Source: Priapulus caudatus
Taxonomy: Eukaryota > Priapulida > Priapulimorpha > Priapulimorphida > Priapulidae
Reading direction: 5' to 3'
NCBI RefSeq assembly: GCF_000485595.1
Contig: NW_014578853.1
Location: 1 to 50,680 of the forward strand
DNA length: 50,680 nt
Shown: piece by piece, positions 12,988-22,200 of the stretch
How positions within the stretch are numbered: position 1 is the stretch's first letter
How the letters are laid out: every line of letters starts with the position of its first letter
Made by a program: the position numbers and the translations under genes
The notes under the pieces: generated by a model
The model's input: only the letters and a program-made list of their open reading frames with translations
Told to the model about the DNA's origin: nothing
The model's database searches: none

Positions 12988-13687
12988 CATGCGTCTAAGG
13001 GTGTTGCTATCCCACGGGCGTGGAGGGAGGTCACGTGATAACGTTGACGATGACGTTCAAAACGTAAACCTAACGGTAACCCTCACTCCAACACCGCCAA
13101 CACTAACACTCACACTAAATATATATGTGTCGCCGCGCTATATATAGGCATTGTGATCCACAAAAATTAATCTATGGTGTGGGGACGGATATCATGATGC
13201 AAAAACCCTAACCCTAACCCTAATCCTAACCCTAACCCTAATCCTAACACTATCCCAACACTAGTGCTGCCACATTGCGATCACCTCCCTCCACGCCCGT
13301 GGGATAGCATTACCCATGCGTCTAAACAGAGAAATTGCTCCGACCTGTGATTGGAGGATAAAAATAGACCCCGCCCACTCCCGCCGCATACGCTATGCTA
13401 TGACCGGTAGGAACGTGTACTAACTATCATATGGAGCGAACGATTTGAGTTACATTTCTATAAATTCTAGCTATTATAGACACAAGTCTTAGCCTTAATC
13501 TCTGTAAATTTTGAGTCTATTGAAGCGCGATTAGTCTAATTAATTAGCAAATATGCATGCGCGGCTATGACCGGTGAAACGAAATGTCACGAATTCTACT
13601 TTTATCCTCCAAAAATGGAAAAGTGGGCAGGGTCTATTTTTATCCTCCAATCACAGGTCGGAGCAATTCCTCTGTTTAGACGCATGT
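12988..13687. mobile_element. TIR element with 8-9-bp target duplication, carrying a satellite-like monomer
   Basis: Inverted ends: catgcgtctaaacagag, aaattgctccgacctgtgat, tggaggataaaaatagaccc on the left mirror gggtctatttttatcctcca, atcacaggtcggagcaattc, ctctgtttagacgcatg on the right (13605-13686). CAGAGAGCA flanks both sides (12979-12987 and 13688-13696). The interior 13394-13600 resembles one unit of the 3191-5690 satellite. A second element (12999-13315) has inserted into the left TIR. It has no transposase, so it is non-autonomous. Confidence 0.72.
12999..13315. mobile_element. 317-bp MITE with 10-bp TSD and internal CCCTAA repeats
   Basis: The left end GGGTGTTGCTATCCCACGGG and the inverted right end GGGTAATGCTATCCCACGGG are followed by a shared cgtggagggaggt. 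A perfect 10-bp duplication ATGCGTCTAA flanks it (12989-12998 and 13316-13325). The interior has (CCCTAA)-type repeats at 13204-13250 and short AT stretches. It has no coding capacity. The same family occurs at 46843-47113. A 10-bp duplication is most like Mutator-type elements, which typically make 8-11-bp ones. Confidence 0.78.
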
Positions 13688-13696
13688 CAGAGAGCA

Positions 13697-13965
13697 GACA
13701 GAGATAGAGGGGCGTCGCGAGGGGAAACAAACATGGCTGTCACGCGCACGATAGAGGGGCGTCGCGAGGGGGAACAAACATGGCCGCTGCACGTGAGATA
13801 GAGGGGCGTCGCGAAGGGGAACAAACATGGCTGTCACGCGTGCGATAGAAGGGCGTCGCGAGGGGGAACAAACATGGCTGCCATGCTCGCGATAGAGGGG
13901 CGTCGCGAGGGGGAACAAACATGGCAGCCGCAAAGGGGAACAAACATGGCTGCCACTCAGAGCGC
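13697..13965. repeat. 46-bp minisatellite (gaggggcgtcgcgaggggga)
   Basis: About six copies of gatagaggggcgtcgcgagg followed by gggaacaaacatggctgtca and cgcgc. One further copy lies at 12930-12985 on the other side of the nested transposons, showing that these inserted into the array. Frames across it (with FVPLRDAPL-type repeats) are not genes. Confidence 0.88.
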
Positions 13966-14254
13966 AAACAGAAAGTGCATGGCGAGGATCGAACAAAGAT
14001 GGTCACTGAACAGAGTGCGAGTAGGAATAGAGGGCACTGCAATGTCGGTTTGGCCGGGTCGCGAATCCATGCCGAGTTGAACGCGCGGGTCGCTGTTGGG
14101 GGAGAGGCGATGCCCGCACGCATATCCGTGGCAACGGGCAGAGCGGCGTGGCAGTACTTTCGTGCTATATGTGTGTGTGTGGGATGTCAGGTGGCTGCTT
14201 CTGTTACTCTGTACATGCTCCCCCACCGGATACTGCACACATGCAGTAAATGAT

Positions 14255-15190
14255 GAGAGCATTGTGTGTGTGAGTGCATGCGTGCGTATGTGCATGCGAG
14301 TGCTTGCGCGTGCGTAGGTACATGTGAGTGAGTGCATGCGTGTGTGCATGCAAGTGCATGCGCATGCGTAGGTACATGCGAGTGAGTTCGTGCGTATGTG
14401 CATGCGAGTGCGTAGGTACATGTGAGTGCATGCGTGCGTATGTGCATGCGAGTGCTTGCGCGTGCGTAGGTACATGTGAGTGAGTGCGAGCGTGTGTGCA
14501 TGCGAGTGCTTGCGCGTGCGTAGGTACATGTGAGTGAGTGCGAGCGTGTGTGCATGCGAGTGCTTGCGCGTGCGTAGGTACATGTGAGTGAGTGCGAGCG
14601 TGTGTGTGCATGCGAGTGCTTGCGCGTGCGTAGGTACATGTGAGTGAGTGCGTGCGTGTGTGCATGCGAGTGCATGCGCATGCGTAGGTACATGCGAGTG
14701 AGTGCGTGCGTGTGTGAATGCGAGTGCTTGCGCGTGCGTAGGTACATGTGAGTGCATGCGTGCGTATGTGCATGCGAGTGCTTGCGCGTGCGTAGGTACA
14801 TGTGAGTGCATGCGCGCATGCGAGTGCATGCGCGTGCATAGGTACATGTGAGTGAGTGCGAGCGTGTGTGCATGCGAGTGCTTGCGCGTGCGTAGGTACA
14901 TGTGAGTGAGTGCGAGCGTTCGCACTCACTCACATGTACCTACGCACGCGCAAGCACTCGCATGCACACACTGCGTGTGTGCATGCGTAGGTACATGCGA
15001 GTGAGTGCGTGCGTGTGTGAATGCAAGTGCTTGCGCGTGCGTAGGTATATGTGAGTGAGTGCGAGCGTGTGTGTGCATGCGAGTGCGTGCGTGTGCGTGT
15101 GCGTAGGTACATGTGAGTGAGTGCGTGCGCGTGCGTAGGTACATGTGAGTGAGTGCGTGCGTGTGAGGGAGTGCGTATGTGCATGCGTGC
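14255..15190. repeat. 54-bp minisatellite
   Basis: About 17 copies or part-copies of gagtgcttgcgcgtgcgtag, gtacatgtgagtgagtgcga, gcgtgtgtgcatgc. Since 54 is a multiple of 3 and the unit has no stop on the minus strand, it gives long THMYLRTR-type frames that are not genes. One unit is inverted at about 14921-14966. Confidence 0.92.
14885..14968. repeat. Palindromic fold-back within the 54-bp array
   Basis: One array unit runs into its own reverse complement at about 14920, giving two inverted arms of roughly 35-40 bp. The array then returns to the original orientation at ctgcgtgtgtgcatgcgtag. It could be a true inversion or a read-chimera artefact. Confidence 0.65.
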
Positions 15191-15225
15191 ACGTAAGTCA
15201 CTCTCTTGGCTCTGGTCTCGCAGCG

Positions 15226-15290
15226 ACATGTAACAGTGACATGTAACAGTGACATGTAATGGTGACATGTAATGTTAACATGTATATAAA
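15226..15290. repeat. 18-bp repeat (gacatgtaacagt) left of the long-TIR element
   Basis: Four tandem copies of gtgacatgtaa-type words followed by gttaacatgta. The same repeat recurs at 16258-16365 on the other side of the long-TIR element, so the element may have inserted into this array. Confidence 0.7.
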
Positions 15291-15309
15291 TAGGAATATA
15301 TATAGGTGA

Positions 15310-16225
15310 AATAGTAAAACCATGGTGTCGTTTCAGCAAAATTAATAAAGTTTACCTACCTTATTTTGATACTTCTCTACCGGAATATTATGCAGGAGTC
15401 ATAGCTAGCCAATATAAGATCAACCGCTTGTCTCTACGATGTTCCTATGCCGAGATATCAAGCAATAAAAATCGAGTACTTCTAGGGAATCTTAGCGCTA
15501 TATCACTGAGTAACACGCCTGTCCCGCGTTTAGTGACTGCTAATGTTGCTTCCGGTCGCCGCTTGGAGCGCTGACTCGTTACGTCATTACTACAGAGTTT
15601 ACTACAGCTAGCGTAAGAGTCGGATCGCCATGGTGAGGGGCCATTGTCGGGCCGTCCTTTACGCTAGCTGTAGTAATAGACTGGTACCCGTCCCTTCTCA
15701 CCCCCCCCCCGCTCGATATAGGGCGGGGGGGTGTGAGAATGGTCGGGTACCAGTCTAGCTGTAGTAAACGTTATAGTTTGAGTCATGGCTGCGACTGGAA
15801 ATGTGGGACGAGATAGTAGAAGGAAAAGGAATGTTAAATCAGCAACACTATCGCAGGAGCAAGTAAATTATATTACAACGCGTTTAAGACAAGAGAAGCA
15901 GGATCACAGTGACGAGTTTTATTCGGCTATATATGATTCATCTCATTTATCAATAAACGACGGAAACATACGAGCTTTGTCGAAGCAACATTAGCAGTCA
16001 CTAAACGCGGGACAGGCGTGTTACTCGGTGATATGGCGCTAGGATTACCTAAAAGTACTCGATTTTTATCGCTCTATATCTCGGCATAGGAACATCGTAG
16101 AGAGAAGCGGTTGATCTTATATTGGCTAGCTATGACTCCTGCATAATATTCCGGTAGAGAAGTATCAAAATAAGGAAGGTAAACTTTATTAATTTTGCTG
16201 AAACGACACCATGGTTTTCCTATAT
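15310..16225. mobile_element. Long-TIR (about 240 bp) element, non-autonomous
   Basis: The left arm (accatggtgtcgtttcagc, aaattaataaagtttaccta, ... cgcgtttagtgactgctaat, gttgcttc, ending about 15552) is mirrored with few differences on the right (gaagcaacattagcagtcac ... gctgaaacgacaccatggt, about 15983-16217). The interior has two small hairpins (15588-15677 and 15676-15760, the latter with poly-C and poly-G loops) and a 69-codon frame. No transposase motif is seen. The 18-bp repeat array flanks both sides. Confidence 0.75.
15785..15994 (+). CDS. Hypothetical 69-aa ORF inside the long-TIR element
   Basis: ATG at 15785 gives MAATGNVGRDSRRKRNVKSA then a charged stretch with LSQEQVNYI, RLRQEKQDHSDEF and SSHLSINDG, ending with SKQH and TAG inside the right TIR. 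The composition is that of an ordinary soluble protein, unlike the repeat-derived frames around it. It may be an N-terminal remnant of the autonomous element's gene, a captured host exon, or chance. No splice donor is evident before the stop. I do not recognise a family. Confidence 0.3.
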   Translation: MAATGNVGRDSRRKRNVKSATLSQEQVNYITTRLRQEKQDHSDEFYSAIYDSSHLSINDGNIRALSKQH

Positions 16226-16257
16226 CAGCGCTGTACCCTCTGGGGTTAATGCGCTCT

Positions 16258-16365
16258 TGTTAACATGTAACGTTAACATGTAACGGCGACATGTAACAGT
16301 GACATGTAACGTTAACATGTAACAATGACATGTAATGTTAACATGTAATGGCGACATGTAACTAA
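16258..16365. repeat. 18-bp repeat (aacatgtaacgttaacatgt) right of the long-TIR element
   Basis: Six copies of acatgtaac joined by gtta or ggcg/gtg spacers. Matches the array at 15226-15290. Confidence 0.75.
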
Positions 16366-17355
16366 CGTTATAGTTGCGGAGCGCGGGTACATCGTCTTTC
16401 TCCCAACGATGAACGACACGACACGACGCGACGCGACACGATCCCCAACTTTCATCGCGACAATGGAACACGCAGGAATTACATGGCAGTATGCGTACCA
16501 TGGTAGATATCCCCCCCCCCGTGGCGAACGTGGCCCCTTCATATTGCGCATGGGCGTGCGCGCGTCTACCATGACACTGATTGAGAGGGTCATGGATTTC
16601 AACCTTTATTGCCCATGCTCATTGCAGGGGGGGAATGCCATGATGAGGGGGGGATCTACCATGTTACATCAATATGCCACGCGTGGATGTGTTAGTACTG
16701 CTGCTACAGCCTACACGTCTCTGTCAACCAGTGCAAGTAACGCAGCACCCTCTATATAGAGGTTGCAATCCCCTCCCCTCCCCTCCCCAGCCGCACGCTT
16801 GCCTCCCTCCCCCACCCACACCAACGGAAGCCAGCGCACTATACATACATACATACATACATACATACATACATACACACGTAGACACACGCACACACCA
16901 CAGACACGGACACGCACACATAGATATATATATAGGTTAGTGTTTAGCGGCGTCAGGACATTGTTACCTGTGCTGCCCCCTGACGCCGAAAAACAGCAAC
17001 GACACCGATTAGAAAAAGACACACTTACGGATCGAACTTCTATCGATGATTAACGAATACTAATTAATTAGTTAGTTAGTTAGTTAATTAATGAATTGAG
17101 AATTACGCAAGATCAAGATCAAGATCAAGCACTACCTCTTAAAATCGAAAAATCTGTTCAATACTTTACACACAGAAGTAAGTAAGTGTCGCGCGCAAAA
17201 AGACGTGCAACAAAATAGAGTTAAATTTATAAAGTTTAAAGTTCGTAGTTAAATATTAACTCTACGCCGACTCCGGCAAACTCGCGATTTCTGCGCGTAT
17301 TAACTAACATCGTCTGCTTTCTCTCACGCACGCTCCCACACGAGTCGTGACGTCA

Positions 17356-17386
<31 letters not shown>

Positions 17387-17735
17387 TGTATTACTCTCTT
17401 ATCCCTCTCTCCCCCTGGTCACGTGACACGAAAACAAACGACAGTCCGATCGACACATAGAGAGACGACGTGCCAGGGAGCCCGCGCGCCGTAACCGCAG
17501 CAACCACGTTCCAAACGTGGCTTCCACCCCCACGCGCTAAATTCCAGCACATGTCGCCGGGCGGTGCCCGCGCGCGCGGGGCCCCTAGCACGGATTAGTG
17601 AGAACACAGTGCATCATGCATCGCCATGCGGGCGGGCTCCGGCAACGATGGCAGGTGGCACCATCTACGGGCTCGCCGGACAAGCGGAGGTGCAAAAAAA
17701 ATCGACGAACAACACCGATCAGCATCGAACCGGGC
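16366..17735. other. Intron sequence with microsatellites; no exon seen
   Basis: Contains poly-C at about 16510, a cccct-rich run at 16780-16795, an (ATAC)n run at 16842-16876, (TTAG)n near 17065-17090, (GATCAA)n near 17110-17128, and an (ACGC)n run at about 17352-17386. The inverted pair ggcgtcagg/cctgacgcc lies at about 16949-16987. No splice-flanked coding segment was found. Confidence 0.5.
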
Positions 17736-18205
17736 CATGCTATATCAGGTACATCGTGTGACAGCAGTGCGCGACACAGCACGACATGCCATGCTATATC
17801 AGGGGGCTGTCACGGTGCACCTGATATAGCATGGCATGTCGTGCTGTGTCGCGCACGGCTGTCACGGTGCACCGCCATGCTATTCAGGGTACATCGTGAC
17901 AGCGCGTGCGCGACACCCGCACGAACATGCCATGCTATATCAGGTGCACCGTGACAGCCGTGCGCGACACAGCACGACATGCCATGCTATATCAGGTGCA
18001 CCGTGACAGCCGTGCGCGACACAGCACGACATGCCATGCTATATCAGGTGCACCTTGACAGCAGAAAAATACAGCATGACACGCCATACCATATCAGATA
18101 CATCGTGTCACGTGCGTGTCACAGCACGACACGTCATGTCATATCAGGTACATCGTGACAGCCGTGCGCAACACAGCACGACATGCCATGCTATATCAGG
18201 TACAT
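17736..18205. repeat. About 52-bp array (acgacatgccatgctatatc)
   Basis: About nine copies of acagcacgacatgccatgct, atatcaggtgcaccgtgaca, gccgtgcgcgac. One unit is inverted at about 17806-17862, so the array folds back and then resumes. The copy with tacatcgtg in place of gtgcaccgtg forms a second variant. Confidence 0.87.
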
Positions 18206-19473
18206 CATGACAGCCACAGCCTCGCTGCATGACGTGACAACTGTGTTGCGCTTCACGACACGCCACGGCATCACGCAAAGCACGAAATCCGAAGCGAGAA
18301 ATTCGCTTCGCCCTAACAACCGAAAATCGAAAAACCAAAGCGAGCGAGCAGGGAAGGGTCGAGACGTAAAAAATCGAAAAAAAGAAGAAGATCGGTCGGC
18401 CATGCAAGTGCCACGAAACAGCTGGCAGGCACCGGCCACAGCAGGGACGCTCGAGTGTGAGTGGGGGAGGGGTCGTCAGGGGTGGGGGTGCCGGGGGTGG
18501 GGGCGCCGGGAAAGGAGGCGCCGGGGGATAGGGCGCCGGTATGGGGGCGCCGGAAAGGGGGCGCTGGGGGTGGGGCGCCGGGGGTTGTGGGTGCACGCAG
18601 TCCAGTGGTCAAGGGTGGCCCGCGACTTCACATTATCTCGACTTCGCTTCTCTCCCTCTAGTTCGGACGTCTCTCTTGCCCCGACGACATGAGGGTCGCT
18701 GCTCAAACTCTGACCTCACCATATGGCTGGCACGTTTCCAAGTGGCCAAGCGGTCACTTGCGACGTCGGAGTTCTGCTACGATTGGGGGTGTGAATGCAA
18801 GAATTCGCACATCGATAGATTGGGCAGCGCACGCACTCGCTGTGATGACAAATCGGGTCGACTCTCACGCTGGGGTCAGGGGTCACAGAGTCATAACTTT
18901 GTAAGTTCGGAACGTTGTAAAGTCTACCGCGAAAATGAAAAGACGCTCCCCGCCTCCCCACCACTCGAAAAAGTAGAGGGGCTCTGGAGAGGTGAGAGGG
19001 GGGAAACGAACACGTGCTATGCTCGCCACGTAGCGCCACCTAGCGTCCGGCGAGCGCAGCCAACCGGGAGGGTGGGGGTGGCAATATTAAATCGCCACGT
19101 CGCCGCAGATACGAAAATAAGACGACCAAGAAACGAACGACAGAAAAGGACGGGATTTGTCCGCGCCGTCGCCACGGCAACGACAAACAGATTCCACGGC
19201 GCGCAAAAAAACCAAAGAGAAAGCAGAGAGCGGCGATGCAAAACAAAAGAACGTCGAGGGGTGGGGTCGTAAATGGGGTCGTCGGGGGGTCAGCGCCACA
19301 TCGGGGAGAGACCGTCCCTGCTGCCACATTGTCGTACATTGTTGCCATGCCAAGAAATTACACATCGAACCAATCAATCAATCGGCAATCAGGCAGGTTC
19401 CAGAAAACGCAGCCACAATGTAAACAATGCCCGTTACCGTGGTAACCGGACCCGTGCTGCCATCTATACTAAC
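18206..19473. other. Intron between C-clamp exon B and the terminal exon; no exon seen
   Basis: Includes a short palindrome (gaagcgagaaattcgcttc at about 18291-18309), a (gggggcgccgg)n GC-rich run at about 18470-18600, and AGGTGGCGC on the minus strand at 19033-19041. Frames over the GC-rich run are Gly/Ala/Arg or Pro repeats. Nothing else supportable. Confidence 0.45.
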
Positions 19474-19546
19474 CGACACGGCTTGCACCAGTGGTTTTGC
19501 TGATCTAGCCCGTACCGTGCTCGACACTTTTTCGGATTGTTGGCCT
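19474..19546 (-). CDS. TCF/LEF: TCF/LEF alternative C-clamp exon B ([20 protein letters not shown])
   Basis: A 73-nt exon with acceptor ttgttctag and donor gttagt. The reading is two bases, then [19 protein letters not shown], then CKPC, then two bases (CG) that join the terminal exon's G to give Arg, producing CKPCRRKKKCIRY. The Cys positions (KKC, WC, PC and the later KC) match the C-clamp of TCF proteins, which coordinates zinc and binds helper-site DNA. It has the same length and both phases of exon A at 20435, about 0.9 kb away, but differs at the N-terminal side and at two residues (NH versus AQ) before Trp. Joining both in series would shift the frame (73 nt is not a multiple of 3), so use should be mutually exclusive. 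The donor is GT-TAGT, weaker than exon A's gtgagt. Confidence 0.9.
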
Positions 19547-20434
19547 CTAGAACAAATGCACTTTCTATTATTTGCTGACGAGACGCGTTCACCTGGTGTT
19601 AGTAGGGGGAGAGGGAGGGGGCGTGTGCATATCGCGACGCGCGTCCGCTGGCGTGACGGTCCCTCCTCCCGCCCTGGGGGGAGGGCTTCCTCCGCGGTGG
19701 AGGATTCCTGCCTCCCCCGGGCATCGGTCCCGGCACGGACTACCACCCTAGAGGGATTTACCACCCCTGCTAGACTACGACCCATCCCTGTCGGAGCCCT
19801 TCTCCTGTCGACCGGTGGGTGACACTTGGTGGGCCTCCTGGTTCCCTCCACCCCATGCCGGGCCTCGTTCTCACCACTCTGATCACTGCTGACACTAATT
19901 CTCATCTTCATGAATAGGCTCTTGTTCCTCATCTTGTCTCTACTGGATCTTGTATCATTCCCACCATCCCCGTTGGGCCTCATTCCTACCATGCCCCAAG
20001 CCTTGTTCCCGCCATCCCCGCCGGGCTCCGTTCCCGCCCCCGGGGGGAGGGTACGCCACGCCAGCCGACGCGCGACGCTCGAACGCAGACGTACACACAC
20101 ACACGCACGCGCCCCCGCCGCACACACACCTGCGCGCACTAAGAACACACACACACACACGCAGGCAGACGCACTAACTCCCCCATCGCCGCCGCCGCCG
20201 CCGCCGTGTGCCGCCGCCCGTCCACCTGGTGACAGAAAAACGAACTAGCGTGATTAGTGTTGAGACGCGTCCCTGCGCCGCGCCGCCTCCGCCCGCACGG
20301 CGGCGCCCTCTGGCGCGCACGGCAGCCGCGGCGGCGCGGCGACGACGACGTTGGATGCTGCTGCTGCTGGTGTTAGTTAACGAGGATGAGGATGAGGAGG
20401 AGGATGCTGTGTAGGTGTAGGTGTGTGTACTCAC
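19547..20434. other. Sequence between the two C-clamp exons
   Basis: GC-rich, with Pro/Arg-coding frames on both strands but no third C-clamp unit. Holds imperfect ccgttgggcctcattcccaccat-type repeats (19940-20040), AC-rich runs (20090-20165), (GCC)n at about 20188-20205, and a GCGCCCTCT word at 20303-20311. The 20340-20410 part is a GAC/CTG/GAT-rich simple sequence. Confidence 0.45.
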
Positions 20435-20507
20435 TGGCAGGGTTTGCACCACTGGGCCTGCTGATCGAGGCCGTAGCGCGCTCGGCACTTCTTTAGATTC
20501 TCCTCTC
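20435..20507 (-). CDS. TCF/LEF: TCF/LEF alternative C-clamp exon A ([19 protein letters not shown])
   Basis: A 73-nt exon with acceptor gttgcag and a consensus donor gtgagt. The reading is two bases, then [19 protein letters not shown], then CKPC, then CA, which joins the terminal exon's G to give Gln (CKPCQRKKKCIRY). This clamp therefore differs from exon B at the pre-Trp pair (AQ versus NH) and at the first residue of the basic run (Gln versus Arg). Codon choices differ from exon B at many silent sites while the core [12 protein letters not shown] is identical, indicating an old duplication kept under protein-level selection rather than a recent copy or assembly duplicate. An AGGTGGCGC word lies about 40 bp upstream of the acceptor (20548-20556). 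Confidence 0.92.
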
Positions 20508-20769
20508 CTGCAACGACATCTGCAAATTTACCTGCCAGTTAATCACCAGGTGGCGCTCACGCGCTCGCGCGCACCAAACGATATATCTCTCTTCGAATGC
20601 TCATCGTCAAACGAAAACGCTATGCTAGATGGCGCCAGGGAACGAAACGAGCTCAGCGATTTTTTGTCATCGCCGTCCAGGCGATGACCACGCTCCGTGT
20701 TGCTAGCACGGTCGTAACTCCATCCCTGCTATTAGCATGACCCCACCCACCCCACTGATAACTTTGGCT

Positions 20770-20935
20770 AACTCATGGTATATCTTTGGTCAGCCATGGT
20801 ATATCTTTGGTCAGCCATGGTATATCTTTTGCTCAGTCACTATATACCATGGCTAACTCATGGTATATCTTTGGTCAGCCATGGTATATCTTTTGCTCAC
20901 TCATAGTATATATTTGGTTCATCAATGGTATGTGT
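20770..20935. repeat. About 24-bp repeat (catggtatatctttggtcag)
   Basis: About six imperfect copies of catggtatatctttggtcag and ctcatggtatatcttttgct in the intron upstream of C-clamp exon A. Diverged copies continue weakly to 21060. Confidence 0.75.
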
Positions 20936-21123
20936 TTAACTGTCTCTTGCTACATCTTTGGCATACACTTGCTAAGATGTACAGGTTTGCCTCACCTTTG
21001 TTAAATCGTCGACCCACCCCTACCACGATCTTTGGCCCACCCTTGCTACATCATTGACCCACCCTTACTCTACCTCTCTGCACAGCTTTGGAGAGGCCCT
21101 AGCTCTATTTGTCAACTTTATTC

Positions 21124-21126
<3 letters not shown>

Positions 21127-21166
<40 letters not shown>
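21127..21166. repeat. (TA)n microsatellite
   Basis: About 20 uninterrupted TA dinucleotides. Confidence 0.95.
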
Positions 21167-21168
<2 letters not shown>

Positions 21169-21306
21169 CAGTCCTGTATCATCCATCCTTCCTCTTGTCC
21201 CCACTCGTTTCGTTCCCCAGCCATCGGATAAATAGGACTAAAAAAATAGGACTAAAAAAACAATTTATTTTTATTCACTCCTGATATTACACTATAATAT
21301 ATATAC

Positions 21307-22197
21307 GGGGTGACCCAAACAAAATGAAACCCAAACAAGTGTTAATAACTTTTTTGATATTGATGTGAACCCTTTTAATATTTAAAGAGGTGAATAGGTG
21401 CCAATCCGATTAGAATCAAGAGTTTTTAAGATGCCTTGGACTCTTCGACAGAAATCATGGTCCGTGGAAACGTACTTTTCGACCAAATAGTTCAAAACTG
21501 TACAAGCACGTTTCAAGAGGGAATTCAATTGCCGCACCTATCCAAACAAAGATGGGTACAGATGTTTAGGGTGCACGGGACTGTCAGGAACCTCAATGCC
21601 AAAAGGAATACACTCATGGAGACAAAGGAGTGCAAGGACAGAAGAGAACATCACCTCAGTCAGGACCTCGGTTGGCCGCAGTCCAAAGAAGTCGTTACGT
21701 TGGCGCAGTCAACAATTGGGCATTCCGAGGGAGTCTCTGAGGAGAATTATCTGGGTCAACTTATGCTTAATTTCTATCCTGTATGGGTACGAATGCAGAT
21801 CCTGAATCAAAATTCTCCTCAGAAACTCCCTCGGAATGCCCAATTGTTGGCTGCGCCAACATAACGACTTCTTTGGACTGCGGCCAACCGAGGTCCTGCC
21901 TGAGGTGATGTTCTCCTCTGTCCTTGCGCTCTTTTGTCTCCCTGAGTGTGTGGCAGTATTCCCTTTGGCATTGAGGTTCAGGTGAGGACCCTGAACTTCT
22001 GTACCCATCTTAGAATGAGTCCTTTGTTTGGATAGGTGCGACAATTGAATTCCCTCTTAAAACGTGCTTGTACAGTTTTGAACGATTTGGTCAAAAAGTA
22101 CGTTTCCACGAACCATGATTTCTGTCGAAGAATCCAAGGCATCTTAGAAAACTCTTGATTCTAATCTGATTGGCAACTATTCACCTCTTTAAATCTG
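21307..22197. mobile_element. Fold-back mariner/Tc1-like element: two mirrored 5' transposase fragments
   Basis: The left arm (about 21376-21760) and right arm (about 21815-22195) are near-perfect reverse complements. The plus strand codes SARTEENITSVRTSVGRSPK, then KSLRWRSQQLGIPRESLRRI. The minus strand of the right arm codes the same with small changes and continues ILIQDLHSYPYRIEIKHKL. This is the N-terminal helix-turn-helix region of mariner-type transposases widespread in invertebrates. The left end ggggtgacccaaacaaaatg resembles a mariner terminal repeat. The right copy lacks about 70 bp at its outer end. The DDE catalytic part is absent from both, so it is dead. Confidence 0.75.
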
Positions 22198-22200
22198 AAC

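Noticed and set aside
13204-13250. Telomere or chromosome-end sequence
   Set aside because: Short CCCTAA runs lie inside a MITE with a perfect target duplication; interstitial, not terminal.
13957-14933. 240-322-codon minus-strand frames rich in Thr-His-Met-Tyr-Leu-Arg
   Set aside because: All three minus frames are open because the 54-bp minisatellite has a period divisible by 3 and no stops; translation of a repeat.
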